Positions 34,571 through 43,694 of a stretch of 50,898 bases of DNA are shown here, in pieces (positions within the stretch are counted from its first letter, which is position 1; each line of letters starts with the position of its first letter). The stretch is from an uncultured Butyricicoccus sp. (GTDB taxonomy: Bacteria; Bacillota; Clostridia; Oscillospirales; Butyricicoccaceae): positions 1-50,898 of the forward strand of contig CALWUO010000010.1 of NCBI GenBank assembly GCA_944384745.1, in the 5' to 3' direction. Position numbers and translations under genes: made by a program. Under the pieces are notes generated by a model. It saw nothing but the letters and a program-made list of their open reading frames with translations, made no database searches and was not told where the DNA came from.

Positions 34571-35860
34571 TTGTTCGAGACACTAAGAAACGCATGGCGG
34601 ACAGCAGAACTGCGTAAAAAGATACTTTATACGCTGTTTATTCTGTTTATATTCCGTCTTGGCGCTTCAATTCCGGTGCCGTTTATCAATAAGGAATTGC
34701 TTGCAGCGTATTTCGCTCAGCTAGATTCTGCTGGCGGAATGCTCAGCTATATCAACGTATTTACCGGCGGCGGTTTATCGAATGCAACTATTTTTGCTAT
34801 GTCGATTACTCCGTATATCAACGCTTCCATTATACTTCAGCTCTTAACAGTTGCTATTCCAGCACTTGAGCGTATGGTTAAAGATGGTGGCGAGGAAGGT
34901 CGTAAAAAAATCGCATCTTGGACACGCTATCTGGCTGTTGTTCTTGGTCTGATTCAAGGCTTCTCTTTTTACGTAATGTTACGTAACGCAAGTCTTTTAA
35001 ATAATACTAGCGCTTGGGCAGCCGTAGTTATTGTTATGACCTTTACCGCAGGTACTGCACTGATTATGTGGCTGGGTGAGCATATCACTCAGAACGGCGT
35101 TGGCAATGGTATCTCGATCATCTTGTTTGCAGGTATTATTTCTCGTGGTCCTACACTTGTAAATAGCCTGTACACCCTCGTCAAAACTGGCGGCAAGGGC
35201 GCACTGACAGCTGCACTGATGGTTATTATTGGTCTGGCTCTGGTGGTATTTATCGTTTATATGTCTAATGCTGAACGTCGAATTCCTATTCAGTATGCTA
35301 AACGTGTTGTTGGTAGAAAAATGTATGGCGGTCAGTCCACTTTCCTGCCAATTAAAGTTAATGCAACCGGCGTTATGCCTATCATCTTTGCATCATCTAT
35401 TCTGTCACTTCCGTCTACTGTATTTGCGTTCTATACGCCGCAGACGGGCAGTATCGGTGCTGTAGTCAAGGACTTGTTCTCTCAGGACAATCCGTTCTAT
35501 ATTGTACTTTATGCAATTATGATTATCGCATTCTCGTATTTCTACGCTTCAATCCAGTTTAATCCGATTGAAATTGCGAATAATCTTAAGAAAAACGGTG
35601 GCTTTATCCCAGGTTTCCGTCCAGGTAAGCCTACCGCTGACTTTATTACCAAGGCTTTAGCTAAGGTAGTTTTTGTTGGAGCATTGTTCTTAGGTGTTGT
35701 TGCTCTCTTACCTCTTATCGTTGGTGCGTTCTCAACCAGTCTAAAGAATGTCGCTGTTGGCGGTACTTCTGTTATCATTCTGGTTGGTGTTGCTCTTGAA
35801 ACAGTTAAGCAGATTGAGGCTCAACTAACAATGCGTCACCACAAGGGATTCTTAGAATAA
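34571..35860 (+). CDS. secY: Protein translocase subunit SecY
   Basis: A 429-residue polytopic protein with about ten TM helices forming the Sec export channel. FRLGASIPVPF, the plug region after it, and PGFRPGKPT in the cytoplasmic C5 region are visible. It starts with TTG one base after the rplO stop, with GAGGTGA at a good distance in rplO, so translation is probably coupled to L15. Confidence 0.97.
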   Translation: MFETLRNAWRTAELRKKILYTLFILFIFRLGASIPVPFINKELLAAYFAQLDSAGGMLSYINVFTGGGLSNATIFAMSITPYINASIILQLLTVAIPALERMVKDGGEEGRKKIASWTRYLAVVLGLIQGFSFYVMLRNASLLNNTSAWAAVVIVMTFTAGTALIMWLGEHITQNGVGNGISIILFAGIISRGPTLVNSLYTLVKTGGKGALTAALMVIIGLALVVFIVYMSNAERRIPIQYAKRVVGRKMYGGQSTFLPIKVNATGVMPIIFASSILSLPSTVFAFYTPQTGSIGAVVKDLFSQDNPFYIVLYAIMIIAFSYFYASIQFNPIEIANNLKKNGGFIPGFRPGKPTADFITKALAKVVFVGALFLGVVALLPLIVGAFSTSLKNVAVGGTSVIILVGVALETVKQIEAQLTMRHHKGFLE

Positions 35861-35888
35861 GAATATCTTTAATCTGGAGGCAATTACA

Positions 35889-36518
35889 GTGAATTTGATT
35901 TTACTAGGTGCTCCGGGTGCTGGTAAGGGTACTTTAGCGGCATATCTCATCGATAAGATGGGTGTGCCGTCTGTATCTACCGGCAATATTCTCCGTGAGG
36001 CTATTGCAAATAATACACCACTTGGTGCTAAAGCTAAACAGTTTATGGACGCAGGTCAATTAGTTCCAGACCAACTTGTTATTGACCTTCTAAAAGACCG
36101 CATTGCTCAGGACGACTGTAAGAATGGTTTCATTCTTGATGGTTTTCCACGCACTATTCCACAGGCTGAAGAGCTGGATAAAATCGCAAATATTGATTGT
36201 GCTTTATCCCTTGAAGTACCAGATGAAGTTATCGAAGGTCGTATGACTGGTCGTCGTGTATGCTTAAAGTGTGGTGCAACTTATCATATTGTTGCAAATC
36301 CACCAAAGAAGGAAAACACTTGTGACAACTGTGCTGAACCTTTGCACATTCGTAAAGATGACCATGCAGACGTTGTAAAGAACCGTCTTGCTACTTACCA
36401 CGAGCAAACCGAACCATTAAAGGATTATTACGGTAAGCAAGGTAAGGTTAAGAGCATTGATGGTACACAAGGTATCGAAGAAACCAAGCGTTTAGCTGAG
36501 AAGGCTTTGGGGCTTTGA
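35889..36518 (+). CDS. adk: Adenylate kinase with zinc-type LID
   Basis: A 209-residue enzyme interconverting ATP, AMP and ADP. P-loop GAPGAGKGT, AMP-binding STGN and GFPRT motifs. The LID contains CLKC and CDNC pairs, four Cys that bind structural zinc, as in Gram-positive adenylate kinases. GTG start with CTGGAGG upstream. Classical place between secY and map. Confidence 0.97.
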   Translation: MNLILLGAPGAGKGTLAAYLIDKMGVPSVSTGNILREAIANNTPLGAKAKQFMDAGQLVPDQLVIDLLKDRIAQDDCKNGFILDGFPRTIPQAEELDKIANIDCALSLEVPDEVIEGRMTGRRVCLKCGATYHIVANPPKKENTCDNCAEPLHIRKDDHADVVKNRLATYHEQTEPLKDYYGKQGKVKSIDGTQGIEETKRLAEKALGL

Positions 36519-36524
36519 TGCAAT

Positions 36525-37289
36525 ATGATTGAAATTAAAACGGAAAAAGAACTGGAGCTTATGCGACAAGCTTGCAGGATAACTGCAATCGCTCGTAAAG
36601 CAGCAGCTGATGCTGTGGCTCCTGGAGTTACTACAGACGAAATTGACCGTGCTGTCCACAAGGCTATTAAGAGTCATGGAGCTGTTCCATCTTTCTTAGG
36701 CTATGCTGGCTTCCCGGCGAGTGCCTGTGTATCGATAAATGATGAAGTTATACATGGTATTCCTTCTAAAAAGCGTGTTGTACATGAGGGCGACATAGTT
36801 AAAGTTGATGTCGGTGCTTATATACATGGTTTCCATGGCGACTGTGCTTGCACTATCGCTTGCGGTGAGATTTCCGAGGAAGCTAAACGCCTTATCGAGG
36901 TAACTCGACAGAGTTTCTATGAGGGTATCAAGTTTGCCCGTGTAGGCAATCGAGTTTCTGATATTTCAAGTGCAATTCAGGCTTATGTCGAAGCAAATGG
37001 TTTTTCAGTTGTGCGTGATTTTGTCGGTCATGGCGTTGGTAAAAATCTGCACGAAAGCCCTGAAGTTCCTAACTTCGGTAGAGCAGGTCATGGAATTCGT
37101 TTGCAGGCAGGAATGACACTTGCCATAGAACCTATGGTCAATGTGGGCTCTTATGGTGTCAAAGTCCTTGCAGATGGCTGGACTGTGAAAACCAAAGATG
37201 GTAAGCTGTCAGCACACTATGAAAATACTGTGGCGATTACCGACTCTGAGCCGGAAATCCTCACGAATATCGATGGAGAGGTACTTTAA
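36525..37289 (+). CDS. map: Methionine aminopeptidase, type I
   Basis: A 254-residue enzyme removing the initiator Met. The family's metal-site segments are present: VDVGAYIHGFHGDCACT, FVGHGVGKNLHESP and LAIEPMVNVG, with Asp, Asp, His and Glu ligands, and a final Glu in HYENTVAIT. No N-terminal zinc-finger extension. It ends directly at the start of the KOW gene. Confidence 0.96.
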   Translation: MIEIKTEKELELMRQACRITAIARKAAADAVAPGVTTDEIDRAVHKAIKSHGAVPSFLGYAGFPASACVSINDEVIHGIPSKKRVVHEGDIVKVDVGAYIHGFHGDCACTIACGEISEEAKRLIEVTRQSFYEGIKFARVGNRVSDISSAIQAYVEANGFSVVRDFVGHGVGKNLHESPEVPNFGRAGHGIRLQAGMTLAIEPMVNVGSYGVKVLADGWTVKTKDGKLSAHYENTVAITDSEPEILTNIDGEVL

Positions 37290-37562
37290 GTGCAATTCCA
37301 TATTTCTGATATTGTTTTGTCGCTATCCGGTCGTGATAAAGATAAAATTATGCTTGTTATTGATGAAGATGATGATTTTCTTTATCTTGCAAACGGAAAG
37401 GGACGGAGGGCGGAAAAACCTAAACGCAAAAAGCGTAAGCATGTTGTGTTTGTGGCAAATTGTGATGAATGGACTAAACAACGTCTATTTGTAAACGGTC
37501 GCCTGACCAATAGTGAAATCCGTAAGGCTCTTGCTGATTTTAAGCAAGATATACCTGATTAA
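37290..37562 (+). CDS. KOW-domain RNA-binding protein (L14e-like)
   Basis: A 90-residue basic protein starting at GTG immediately after the map stop. DIVLSLSGRDKDKIMLVIDE resembles the KOW/L14e fold, followed by a Lys/Arg-rich strand (RRAEKPKRKKRKHVVFV). Small KOW proteins are commonly found between map and infA in Firmicutes. A role on the ribosome or in RNA binding is inferred. Confidence 0.85.
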   Translation: MQFHISDIVLSLSGRDKDKIMLVIDEDDDFLYLANGKGRRAEKPKRKKRKHVVFVANCDEWTKQRLFVNGRLTNSEIRKALADFKQDIPD

Positions 37563-37614
37563 AAAGGATTGTATCCCAACAATCAAATTGACCTAGGAAG
37601 GTAAGATTACTTTT

Positions 37615-37833
37615 ATGGCTAAAGACGACGTAATTGAGCTGGAAGGTACCGTCATAGAGGCGCTGCCAAATGCGACATTTAAAGTGGAAATTCCAGGTGG
37701 ACATCAAATTATTGCCCATATTTCTGGTAAGCTCCGCATGAATTTTATTCGTATTCTTCCTGGTGACAAGGTCACTGTTCAAATGTCACCTTACGACCTG
37801 ACCCGTGGTCGTATCACTTGGCGTTCTAAGTAA
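37615..37833 (+). CDS. infA: Translation initiation factor IF-1
   Basis: A 72-residue OB-fold factor that blocks the A site during initiation. [21 protein letters not shown] and [23 protein letters not shown] are typical. AGGAAGG site after a 52-nt gap. Confidence 0.98.
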   Translation: MAKDDVIELEGTVIEALPNATFKVEIPGGHQIIAHISGKLRMNFIRILPGDKVTVQMSPYDLTRGRITWRSK

Positions 37834-37853
37834 TGCTAAGAAAAGCGGGCGGA

Positions 37854-37900
37854 GGCACAGTGTGACCAAATGTGCCAGTGGTCGTTAGTATAAAAACTAA
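37854..37900 (+). promoter_or_regulatory. Hairpins in the infA-rpmJ gap
   Basis: GGCACA/TGTGCC (37854-37876) and TTAGT/ACTAA (37885-37900) lie in a 109-nt gap without a gene. Function not known. Confidence 0.4.
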
Positions 37901-37921
37901 TGTCCCATCCCACCATAATAA

Positions 37922-38056
<135 letters not shown>

Positions 38057-38064
38057 TTTTCTTG

Positions 38065-38097
38065 TTTACAGGTTGTACTAACTTGTGTTATTATAAT
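38065..38097 (+). promoter_or_regulatory. Probable promoter before rpsM
   Basis: TTTACA (38065-38070), 18-nt spacer, TATTAT (38089-38094); an overlapping TATAAT (38092-38097) has a poor 21-nt spacing. It would start the alpha cluster at about 38101. Confidence 0.5.
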
Positions 38098-38137
38098 CTG
38101 TGTAAAAATTTTTTGTTGTTCAAGCGAAACCGACAAG

Positions 38138-38213
38138 CACGCAGGGCTTAACCTTGCGGCACTGCAGAAGCGGAGGCGGCTTCTATACTGGTTTTGTAAA
38201 TACGCCTCAGTGT
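38138..38213 (+). promoter_or_regulatory. Candidate pseudoknot leader of the rpsM-rpsK-rpsD-rpoA cluster
   Basis: First hairpin: CGCAGGG (38140-38146) with CCTTGCG (38152-38158). Then CACTG (38160-38164) pairs with CAGTG (38208-38212), enclosing hairpin AGAAGC/GCTTCT (38166-38171 with 38179-38184). The hairpin loop AGGCG (38174-38178) is complementary to CGCCT (38203-38207), making a pseudoknot. The CCTC at 38205-38208 could alternatively pair with the rpsM ribosome site GAGG near 38224. E. coli alpha operon mRNA uses a pseudoknot bound by S4; similarity of principle is my inference. Confidence 0.55.
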
Positions 38214-38237
38214 TAAACTTTTGGAGGTAATTATACT

Positions 38238-38606
38238 ATGGCACGTATTGCCGGTGTAGACCTTCCTCGTGAAAAGCGTGTAGAAATCGGTTTAACCTAT
38301 ATCTACGGCATCGGTAGGAAGCTGTCTAATGACATTTTAGCAAAAACTGGTATCAATCCAGATACCCGTGTAAAAGACCTAACTGAAGACGAAGCTGCTA
38401 AACTACGTGAAGTTATCGAGCGTGACTACACAGTAGAAGGCGACCTGCGTCGTGAAATCGGTCTAAATATCAAGCGTCTGGTAGAAATCGGTTGTTACCG
38501 TGGTCTACGTCATCGTCGTGGTCTGCCTGTTCGTGGTCAGAGAACCAAGACAAATGCACGTACTCGCAAGGGTCCTAAGAAGACCATCGCTAATAAGAAG
38601 AAGTAA
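38238..38606 (+). CDS. rpsM: Ribosomal protein S13
   Basis: A 122-residue 30S head protein contacting P-site tRNA and the B1 bridges. [20 protein letters not shown] and the basic C-terminal [17 protein letters not shown] are typical. TTGGAGG site immediately after the pseudoknot-like leader. Confidence 0.98.
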   Translation: MARIAGVDLPREKRVEIGLTYIYGIGRKLSNDILAKTGINPDTRVKDLTEDEAAKLREVIERDYTVEGDLRREIGLNIKRLVEIGCYRGLRHRRGLPVRGQRTKTNARTRKGPKKTIANKKK

Positions 38607-38622
38607 GGAGGGAGCGAGATAA

Positions 38623-39027
38623 ATGGCTAAGGTACAGAAAAAGGGCACTCAGGTTCGCACTAAGCGTCGTGAGCGTAAAAACATTGAAAAGGGTGCAGCT
38701 CATATCCGCTCTTCCTTTAACAATACTATCGTTACCATCACTGATGTACATGGTAATGCAATCTCTTGGGCATCTGCTGGTGAAATGGGCTTCCGTGGCT
38801 CTCGTAAGTCCACCCCATTCGCTGCTCAGACTGCTGCTGAAACCGCAGCTAAGGCGGCTATGGAACATGGTCTGAAGACTGTTGAAGTTTTCGTTAAGGG
38901 TCCTGGTTCAGGTCGTGAAGCGGCTATCCGTGCATTACAGGCAACTGGTCTTGAAGTAACCATGATTAAAGACGTTACTCCAATTCCACATAATGGTTGT
39001 CGCCCACCAAAGAGAAGAAGAGTATAA
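38623..39027 (+). CDS. rpsK: Ribosomal protein S11
   Basis: A 134-residue 30S platform protein. [29 protein letters not shown] and the [11 protein letters not shown] end are conserved. GGAGGGAG site. Confidence 0.98.
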   Translation: MAKVQKKGTQVRTKRRERKNIEKGAAHIRSSFNNTIVTITDVHGNAISWASAGEMGFRGSRKSTPFAAQTAAETAAKAAMEHGLKTVEVFVKGPGSGREAAIRALQATGLEVTMIKDVTPIPHNGCRPPKRRRV

Positions 39028-39047
39028 TTTAAGGAGGAACCAAAACT

Positions 39048-39644
39048 ATGGCAAAGAATATGCAGCCAATTACTAAGCGTTGCAGAACGCTGGGTCTTTC
39101 ACCAGCTGTCCTTGGTTACTCCAAGGAATACACTAAGCGTAACCCTAAGCAGACTCGTCGCAAGCAGTCCGAATATGGTATGCAGTTAAACGAGAAGCAG
39201 AAGGTTAAATTTATCTATGGCGTTCTTGAGAAGCAGTTCCGTGCTTACTATGAGAAGGCTGAACGTAAGCAGGGCGTAACTGGTGAAATCCTGCTTCAGG
39301 AGTTAGAGCGTCGTCTGGATAACGTTGTTTTCCGTATGGGTTTTGCAAATACCCGTCGTGAGGCTCGTCAGCTTGTAAACCATGGTCACTTCACCGTAAA
39401 CGGCAAGCGTGTAAACATTCCATCTTACCAGATTAAGCCAGGTGATGTTGTTGCAGTTTGCGAGAAGTCCCGCAAAACTACTAAGTTTAAGTCTCTTATC
39501 GAGGAGCAGGGCAAGAAGGTTTGTCCAAAATGGATTGACAAAGCGGCTGATTCATTTGAAGGCAAAATCATTGCTATGCCAGCTCGTGACGATATCGACT
39601 ACGAAGTAGCTGAACACTTAATCGTCGAGTTGTACTCCAAATAA
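39048..39644 (+). CDS. rpsD: Ribosomal protein S4, non-zinc type
   Basis: A 198-residue 30S assembly protein, autoregulator of alpha operons in E. coli and of its own gene in Bacillus. The N-terminal part lacks the CxxC pairs of zinc-type S4. The S4 RNA-binding domain ([38 protein letters not shown]) is complete. Located between rpsK and rpoA. Confidence 0.98.
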   Translation: MAKNMQPITKRCRTLGLSPAVLGYSKEYTKRNPKQTRRKQSEYGMQLNEKQKVKFIYGVLEKQFRAYYEKAERKQGVTGEILLQELERRLDNVVFRMGFANTRREARQLVNHGHFTVNGKRVNIPSYQIKPGDVVAVCEKSRKTTKFKSLIEEQGKKVCPKWIDKAADSFEGKIIAMPARDDIDYEVAEHLIVELYSK

Positions 39645-39645
39645 G

Positions 39646-39669
39646 CCAAATTCGCAATTTTGGATTTTT
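39646..39669 (+). terminator. Weak terminator-like hairpin after rpsD
   Basis: CCAAATT and AATTTTGG (39646-39663) form an imperfect stem with a bulged T, then ATTTTTTATT. It begins two nt after the rpsD stop. It may attenuate rather than stop transcription into rpoA. Confidence 0.45.
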
Positions 39670-39672
39670 TAT

Positions 39673-39737
39673 TCTGTGCAGCGTCTGCTGTGGCTGCTTT
39701 TGCTTGGTATTGCTGCAGCTATATCTCGCTGCACAGA
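39673..39737 (+). promoter_or_regulatory. Perfect 11-bp long-range stem between rpsD and rpoA
   Basis: TCTGTGCAGCG (39673-39683) pairs exactly with CGCTGCACAGA (39727-39737), enclosing 43 nt rich in GCTG/CAGC repeats that can pair further. A structured RNA arm, a processing site, or a protein-binding element is possible. Confidence 0.5.
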
Positions 39738-39787
39738 TTTCCATCTTAAAAAGTAAATTGGCCGACACATGAAGGAGGGTACTATAA

Positions 39788-40735
39788 ATGATCGAAATCG
39801 AAAAGCCACGCATTGACTGTGAGGAACTCGCTGAGGACGGTTCCTACGGTAAATTTGTTGTTGAGCCTCTTGAAAGAGGTTATGGCACAACGCTGGGTAA
39901 TTCCCTGCGTCGTATCCTGTTGTCCTCCCTGCCAGGTACAGCTGCAAGCTCTATTAAAATTGCAGGTGTACAGCATGAGTTTTCCACCATTCCTGGTGTG
40001 AAGGAAGATGTTACTGAAATCGTTCTGAATGTTAAGAAAATCGTTGCAAAACTGCATTGCGATGGCCCTAAAACTGTTTATATTGAAGCAGCAGGCGAAG
40101 GCGTTGTTCGTGCAGGCGATATTCATTCCGACGGTGAAGTAGAAATTCTGAACCCTGAACTGCATATCGCTACTTTGATGAGTGATGCAAGACTTTCTAT
40201 GGAGATTACTCTGACTTCTGGTCGTGGTTATGTTCCTGCTGAACGTAACAAGCAGTATCAGACAGCTATCGGTGTTATCCCAGTAGACTCTATTTACACC
40301 CCTGTATATAAAGTTAATTACACCGTTGAAAATACTCGTGTTGGTAATATGACCGATTACGACAAGCTGACACTGGAAGTATGGACAGATTGCACCATTG
40401 CAGCTAAAGATGCTGTTTCTCTAGGTGCTAAAGTCCTGCGTGACCATCTCGATTTGTTCGTTGACCTTTCTGAAGAAATCGGCTCTAAGTCCACTGTGGT
40501 TGAAAAGGCTGAAGCACAACATGATAAGGTTCTTGAAATGACTATTGAAGAACTTGATTTTTCTGTTCGTTCTTTCAACTGCCTAAAGCGTGCAGGCATT
40601 AACACTGTGGAAGACCTCATCAATACTTCTGAAGAAGATATGATGAAGGTTCGTAATCTGGGCCGCAAATCTCTGGAAGAGGTTATCGGCAAGTTAGAGG
40701 CAATGGGTCTCAGCCTTGCAAAGACTGAAGAATAA
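39788..40735 (+). CDS. rpoA: RNA polymerase subunit alpha
   Basis: A 315-residue subunit with the N-terminal dimerisation domain ([33 protein letters not shown]) and the C-terminal domain ([20 protein letters not shown]) that binds UP elements. Several promoters here carry UP-like A-tracts, the expected target of this C-terminal domain. AAGGAGG site. Confidence 0.98.
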   Translation: MIEIEKPRIDCEELAEDGSYGKFVVEPLERGYGTTLGNSLRRILLSSLPGTAASSIKIAGVQHEFSTIPGVKEDVTEIVLNVKKIVAKLHCDGPKTVYIEAAGEGVVRAGDIHSDGEVEILNPELHIATLMSDARLSMEITLTSGRGYVPAERNKQYQTAIGVIPVDSIYTPVYKVNYTVENTRVGNMTDYDKLTLEVWTDCTIAAKDAVSLGAKVLRDHLDLFVDLSEEIGSKSTVVEKAEAQHDKVLEMTIEELDFSVRSFNCLKRAGINTVEDLINTSEEDMMKVRNLGRKSLEEVIGKLEAMGLSLAKTEE

Positions 40736-40745
40736 TTTTTTCAGC

Positions 40746-40830
40746 CGAAAATATAGCCGAATTGGGATATTTTCGTATAAATTTAGAAGCACTATCAGCG
40801 GTTAGTTTTTGCCTATTTATCCGCTGATTT
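40746..40830 (+). promoter_or_regulatory. Two hairpins between rpoA and rplQ
   Basis: CGAAAATAT (40746-40754) pairs with ATATTTTCG (40767-40775). ATCAGCGG (40794-40801) pairs with CCGCTGAT (40821-40828), followed by TTT. The gap of 121 nt holds no gene. The second may be a weak attenuator. Confidence 0.45.
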
Positions 40831-40856
40831 TAACAAGCCTATGGAGGTAGAATATT

Positions 40857-41198
40857 ATGGCAAACAATCGTAAGCTGGGCAGAACCAGCGACCATCGTCG
40901 TGCAATGCTCCGTGCAATGGTAACTTATCTGCTGGAGAATGGCCGTATTGAAACAACTCTTGCTCGTGCAAAGGAAGTTGCTCCAATGTGCGAAAAGATG
41001 ATTACTCTTGGTAAGAAGAACACTCTTGCAACTCGTCGTCAGGCTATGGCTTATATCACTAAGGAAGCTGTTGTTGCTAAGCTGTTCTCTGAAACCGCTC
41101 CAAGCTACGCTGAGCGTAATGGCGGTTATACTCGTATCATCAAGACAGGTCCACGTCGTGGTGACTGTGCTGAAATGGCAATTATTGAACTTGTTTAA
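40857..41198 (+). CDS. rplQ: Ribosomal protein L17
   Basis: A 113-residue 50S protein. [20 protein letters not shown] and [20 protein letters not shown] are typical. It closes the alpha cluster. The ecfA/ecfT/truA/rplM genes that follow rplQ in many Firmicutes are absent. Confidence 0.98.
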   Translation: MANNRKLGRTSDHRRAMLRAMVTYLLENGRIETTLARAKEVAPMCEKMITLGKKNTLATRRQAMAYITKEAVVAKLFSETAPSYAERNGGYTRIIKTGPRRGDCAEMAIIELV

Positions 41199-41221
41199 TT
41201 TAACGGTTTGATTTTATTTTT

Positions 41222-41267
41222 AAAGAGCCTATTCTGAGGAGTGCTTCTCAGGGTACGCTCTTTTTTT
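41222..41267 (+). terminator. Terminator of the alpha cluster
   Basis: AAAGAGC (41222-41228) pairs with GCTCTTT (41257-41263), enclosing CTGAG/CTCAG, followed by a run of T to 41267. Confidence 0.85.
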
Positions 41268-41315
41268 ATGCATAAATTTAAAAAATTTCATCATACTATA
41301 AATGGGTGATGAAAT

Positions 41316-41468
41316 ATGGATAATAAAAAACTGGATATTAGAATAAATCCAGAAACAAGACTTTGCCCTAAATTTGACATGAATAGCATAGCAAAATATG
41401 AGGTTGCAAAGCCTGATAAAATGGGTGTTAGAGTAGTTGACAACTGTGCAGAAGAACACATAATGTAA
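41316..41468 (+). CDS. 50-residue orphan protein
   Basis: An ORF of 50 residues starting MDNKKLDIRINPETRLC and ending EEHIM. GGTGATG lies 7 to 12 nt upstream, and it is framed by a terminator on each side. Two Cys (17 and 44) are present; it is soluble and has no TM. I do not recognise a family. The clean start signal and isolated setting argue that it is real, but length alone allows chance. Confidence 0.5.
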   Translation: MDNKKLDIRINPETRLCPKFDMNSIAKYEVAKPDKMGVRVVDNCAEEHIM

Positions 41469-41473
41469 AAAAT

Positions 41474-41515
41474 AGCCGTATCGCTGGTGCTTTTACCTTT
41501 GATACGGCTGTTTGT
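41474..41515. terminator. Bidirectional terminator between the small gene and the LTA-synthase gene
   Basis: AGCCGTATC (41474-41482) pairs perfectly with GATACGGCT (41501-41509). T-rich sequence follows on the plus strand and ATTTTTT on the minus strand. Confidence 0.8.
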
Positions 41516-41516
41516 T

Positions 41517-43457
41517 TTATTGCAAAAAGAAAAAGTTATCCTGTCTTTCATTATCAAATAAAAAATTATAGATTAAAAATTTATAATTTCTTGTGATATT
41601 AAAAGAGGTTTCACTAGAAAAAACTTCACCGTTAGCTGAAATATATCCAGCAGGAGTTATAACAGGAAGTTTATTCATAAGCCAATATAAAAACTGTTGA
41701 TAACCAGTAAGCTCTATATTTGCTGTTTTCATAGCCAGTACGCCTAATCCCCAAGGGGATAAAATAATATCCTGTTTTTCCTCAATATCATAGTTTGTCC
41801 AAATGAAAAACGGTGTTGTATATTGCTTTAAAACTTCACTTGTGTTTATGTTATCCATAGAAACACCTGTTATTTCCTCATAAAATAAATTTGTAAGTGG
41901 TGGCTGATGGTCACCAAAAAATATTATCATGGTTGGAACATCGGTGTTTGAATAATGGGAAATTAAATTTCTAAGTGCATTATCTGATTCTCTCATAAGT
42001 GAAAAATATTGGTCTGCATCTGAAAATCTGTTTTCCATATCGCCAGTAAGCCAAATACTTCTTTGAAGATTTGACCAAGGAACTTTGTAACCGCTGTGAT
42101 TTTGCATGGTCACATTAAAAATAAACAATGGTTCATCACCTGCATTATCAGTTAGATAATATAAATTTTCATAGTCGCATTGGTCGGATATATAGCCACG
42201 CATATAATAAGGGTTTATAGTATCTTCCTGATACATCTGTTTATCAAAACCAAACCATTTATAAACTGATGTTCTATTCCAGCCCGACGATTTATAAGGG
42301 TGATATGCAACTGATGAATAACCAAGGCTTTTAAGTTGTGATACAAGTGATGGAGTATTATCTTTTAGATAAAGCTGATATGCAACTGAGTTTGCAGGTA
42401 AAAATGAAATAGAATTGCCTGTTAAAAACTCAAACTCTACATTTGCAGTACCGCCACCAGTTACAGGTGAATACATAGTGCCTTTGATAGTGTTTTCTGA
42501 TAGACTATGTAAAAAAGGTGTTGGGTCAGAACTATATGGCACATCATATTCAGAAAAATCAGCAAAAGATTCATTCATAATTGCAATTATATGCACAGGC
42601 TGTGGATTATTATCTGAATTTACAGGCTCAGTATTTTCTATAATATTTAAAACAGCCTTATTTGAATAATTTTCTGGTTCATTTACCAAGCTGTATTTTA
42701 ATGAAACAGTGAAATTAAGCACAAAACCATTGGTTTGAGTTTTCCACTGTTGCGAATATATGCCGAAAGTTTTCATCATATCAGTTTTAAAAAATGCGGT
42801 TATATAAACTATGGTCAATGCACAGATAGCAAGTGAAATTTGTTTTTTTGGTCTTTTAGGTTTGGGTTCATGTGGCAATAATAGAACTAAAATAAGATAT
42901 GCAAATGTAAACAAACACGCGTCTATTATAGTTATATCAGGTGTAAAATCAAAATTATCAGATACATTAAGTGCAGTTTGCAATGAAAAAATATCACAAG
43001 GGAATATAACTCTTCCACGAAACTCTAAAACATAATGGTTTAAAATGCCGATAACAGTAAAAAATACAGTGGAAATAGCACAAGAAATTTTAATTCTGCC
43101 GAAAAACAATGTTAAAAGTCCAAAGACAAGATAATACCAAACAAGATTAAAAAAACATTGTGTTACACTTAAATCTGAAAAAGGATTGGTATTATTTAAA
43201 ATCTCAACAGCAAGTAAACAAACAGGTGCACCTAATATTAAAATAAATTTTGGTAGCAAAATTTTACTAAGCCCTTGCAAAGGGTGTGTTATAAATGAAC
43301 AAAAACTGCATAAAATAGCAAGTAAAGGTGCAAATGCTTTATTGTCTATGTAAAATCTATCGCAAAGAAGCCAAATAATAAAAAATATAATTACAGCTCT
43401 TATGGTTAGTAGTTGTCTTTTATAATGACCAGTTGCTTTAATTTCAAAAAAAGCCAT
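41517..43457 (-). CDS. LTA-synthase family sulfatase-fold membrane enzyme
   Basis: A 646-residue protein with five or more N-terminal TM segments (to about residue 225) and an extracellular sulfatase-like domain. The metal and catalytic residues are Glu296 in IMNESFADF, Thr337 in GGGTANVEFEFLTGN, and Asp/His in FFGDHQPPL. The family transfers glycerol phosphate from phosphatidylglycerol to teichoic acid or other glycans. Assignment to LtaS itself, a primase, or a phosphoglycerol transferase cannot be made from sequence. It is a single minus-strand gene with TAGGAG upstream. Confidence 0.92.
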   Translation of the reverse strand: MAFFEIKATGHYKRQLLTIRAVIIFFIIWLLCDRFYIDNKAFAPLLAILCSFCSFITHPLQGLSKILLPKFILILGAPVCLLAVEILNNTNPFSDLSVTQCFFNLVWYYLVFGLLTLFFGRIKISCAISTVFFTVIGILNHYVLEFRGRVIFPCDIFSLQTALNVSDNFDFTPDITIIDACLFTFAYLILVLLLPHEPKPKRPKKQISLAICALTIVYITAFFKTDMMKTFGIYSQQWKTQTNGFVLNFTVSLKYSLVNEPENYSNKAVLNIIENTEPVNSDNNPQPVHIIAIMNESFADFSEYDVPYSSDPTPFLHSLSENTIKGTMYSPVTGGGTANVEFEFLTGNSISFLPANSVAYQLYLKDNTPSLVSQLKSLGYSSVAYHPYKSSGWNRTSVYKWFGFDKQMYQEDTINPYYMRGYISDQCDYENLYYLTDNAGDEPLFIFNVTMQNHSGYKVPWSNLQRSIWLTGDMENRFSDADQYFSLMRESDNALRNLISHYSNTDVPTMIIFFGDHQPPLTNLFYEEITGVSMDNINTSEVLKQYTTPFFIWTNYDIEEKQDIILSPWGLGVLAMKTANIELTGYQQFLYWLMNKLPVITPAGYISANGEVFSSETSFNITRNYKFLIYNFLFDNERQDNFFFLQ

Positions 43458-43573
43458 AAATTATCTCCTAAATAAATATAAATATATGGTAACGCTATAA
43501 ATTTATTTTGTAAAGCAATATTTAAATTGTATAGCTGTGTTAATGTTAAAAATAATTAAAATTTGCGTTTTCC

Positions 43574-43602
43574 TTGCAATTTAGTTATAGGCATGTTATA
43601 CT
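43574..43602 (+). promoter_or_regulatory. SigmaA-type promoter of the rimP-nusA operon
   Basis: TTGCAA (43574-43579), 17-nt spacer, TATACT (43597-43602). Expected start near 43609, giving a leader of about 86 nt. Confidence 0.7.
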
Positions 43603-43630
43603 CTTATATGTAAGTTAGTATTGATTGTCG

Positions 43631-43656
43631 AGAGTGGGGAAACCCACTCTTTCTTA
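43631..43656 (+). terminator. Terminator-like hairpin in the rimP leader
   Basis: AGAGTGGG (43631-43638), GAAA loop, CCCACTCT (43643-43650), followed by TTCTTATT. It lies between promoter and gene, so it may attenuate the operon, perhaps through NusA itself, which is encoded downstream. That link is inference. Confidence 0.65.
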
Positions 43657-43694
43657 TTGACTAAATCAAGAAATACAATAAAAGGGAGGATTTT

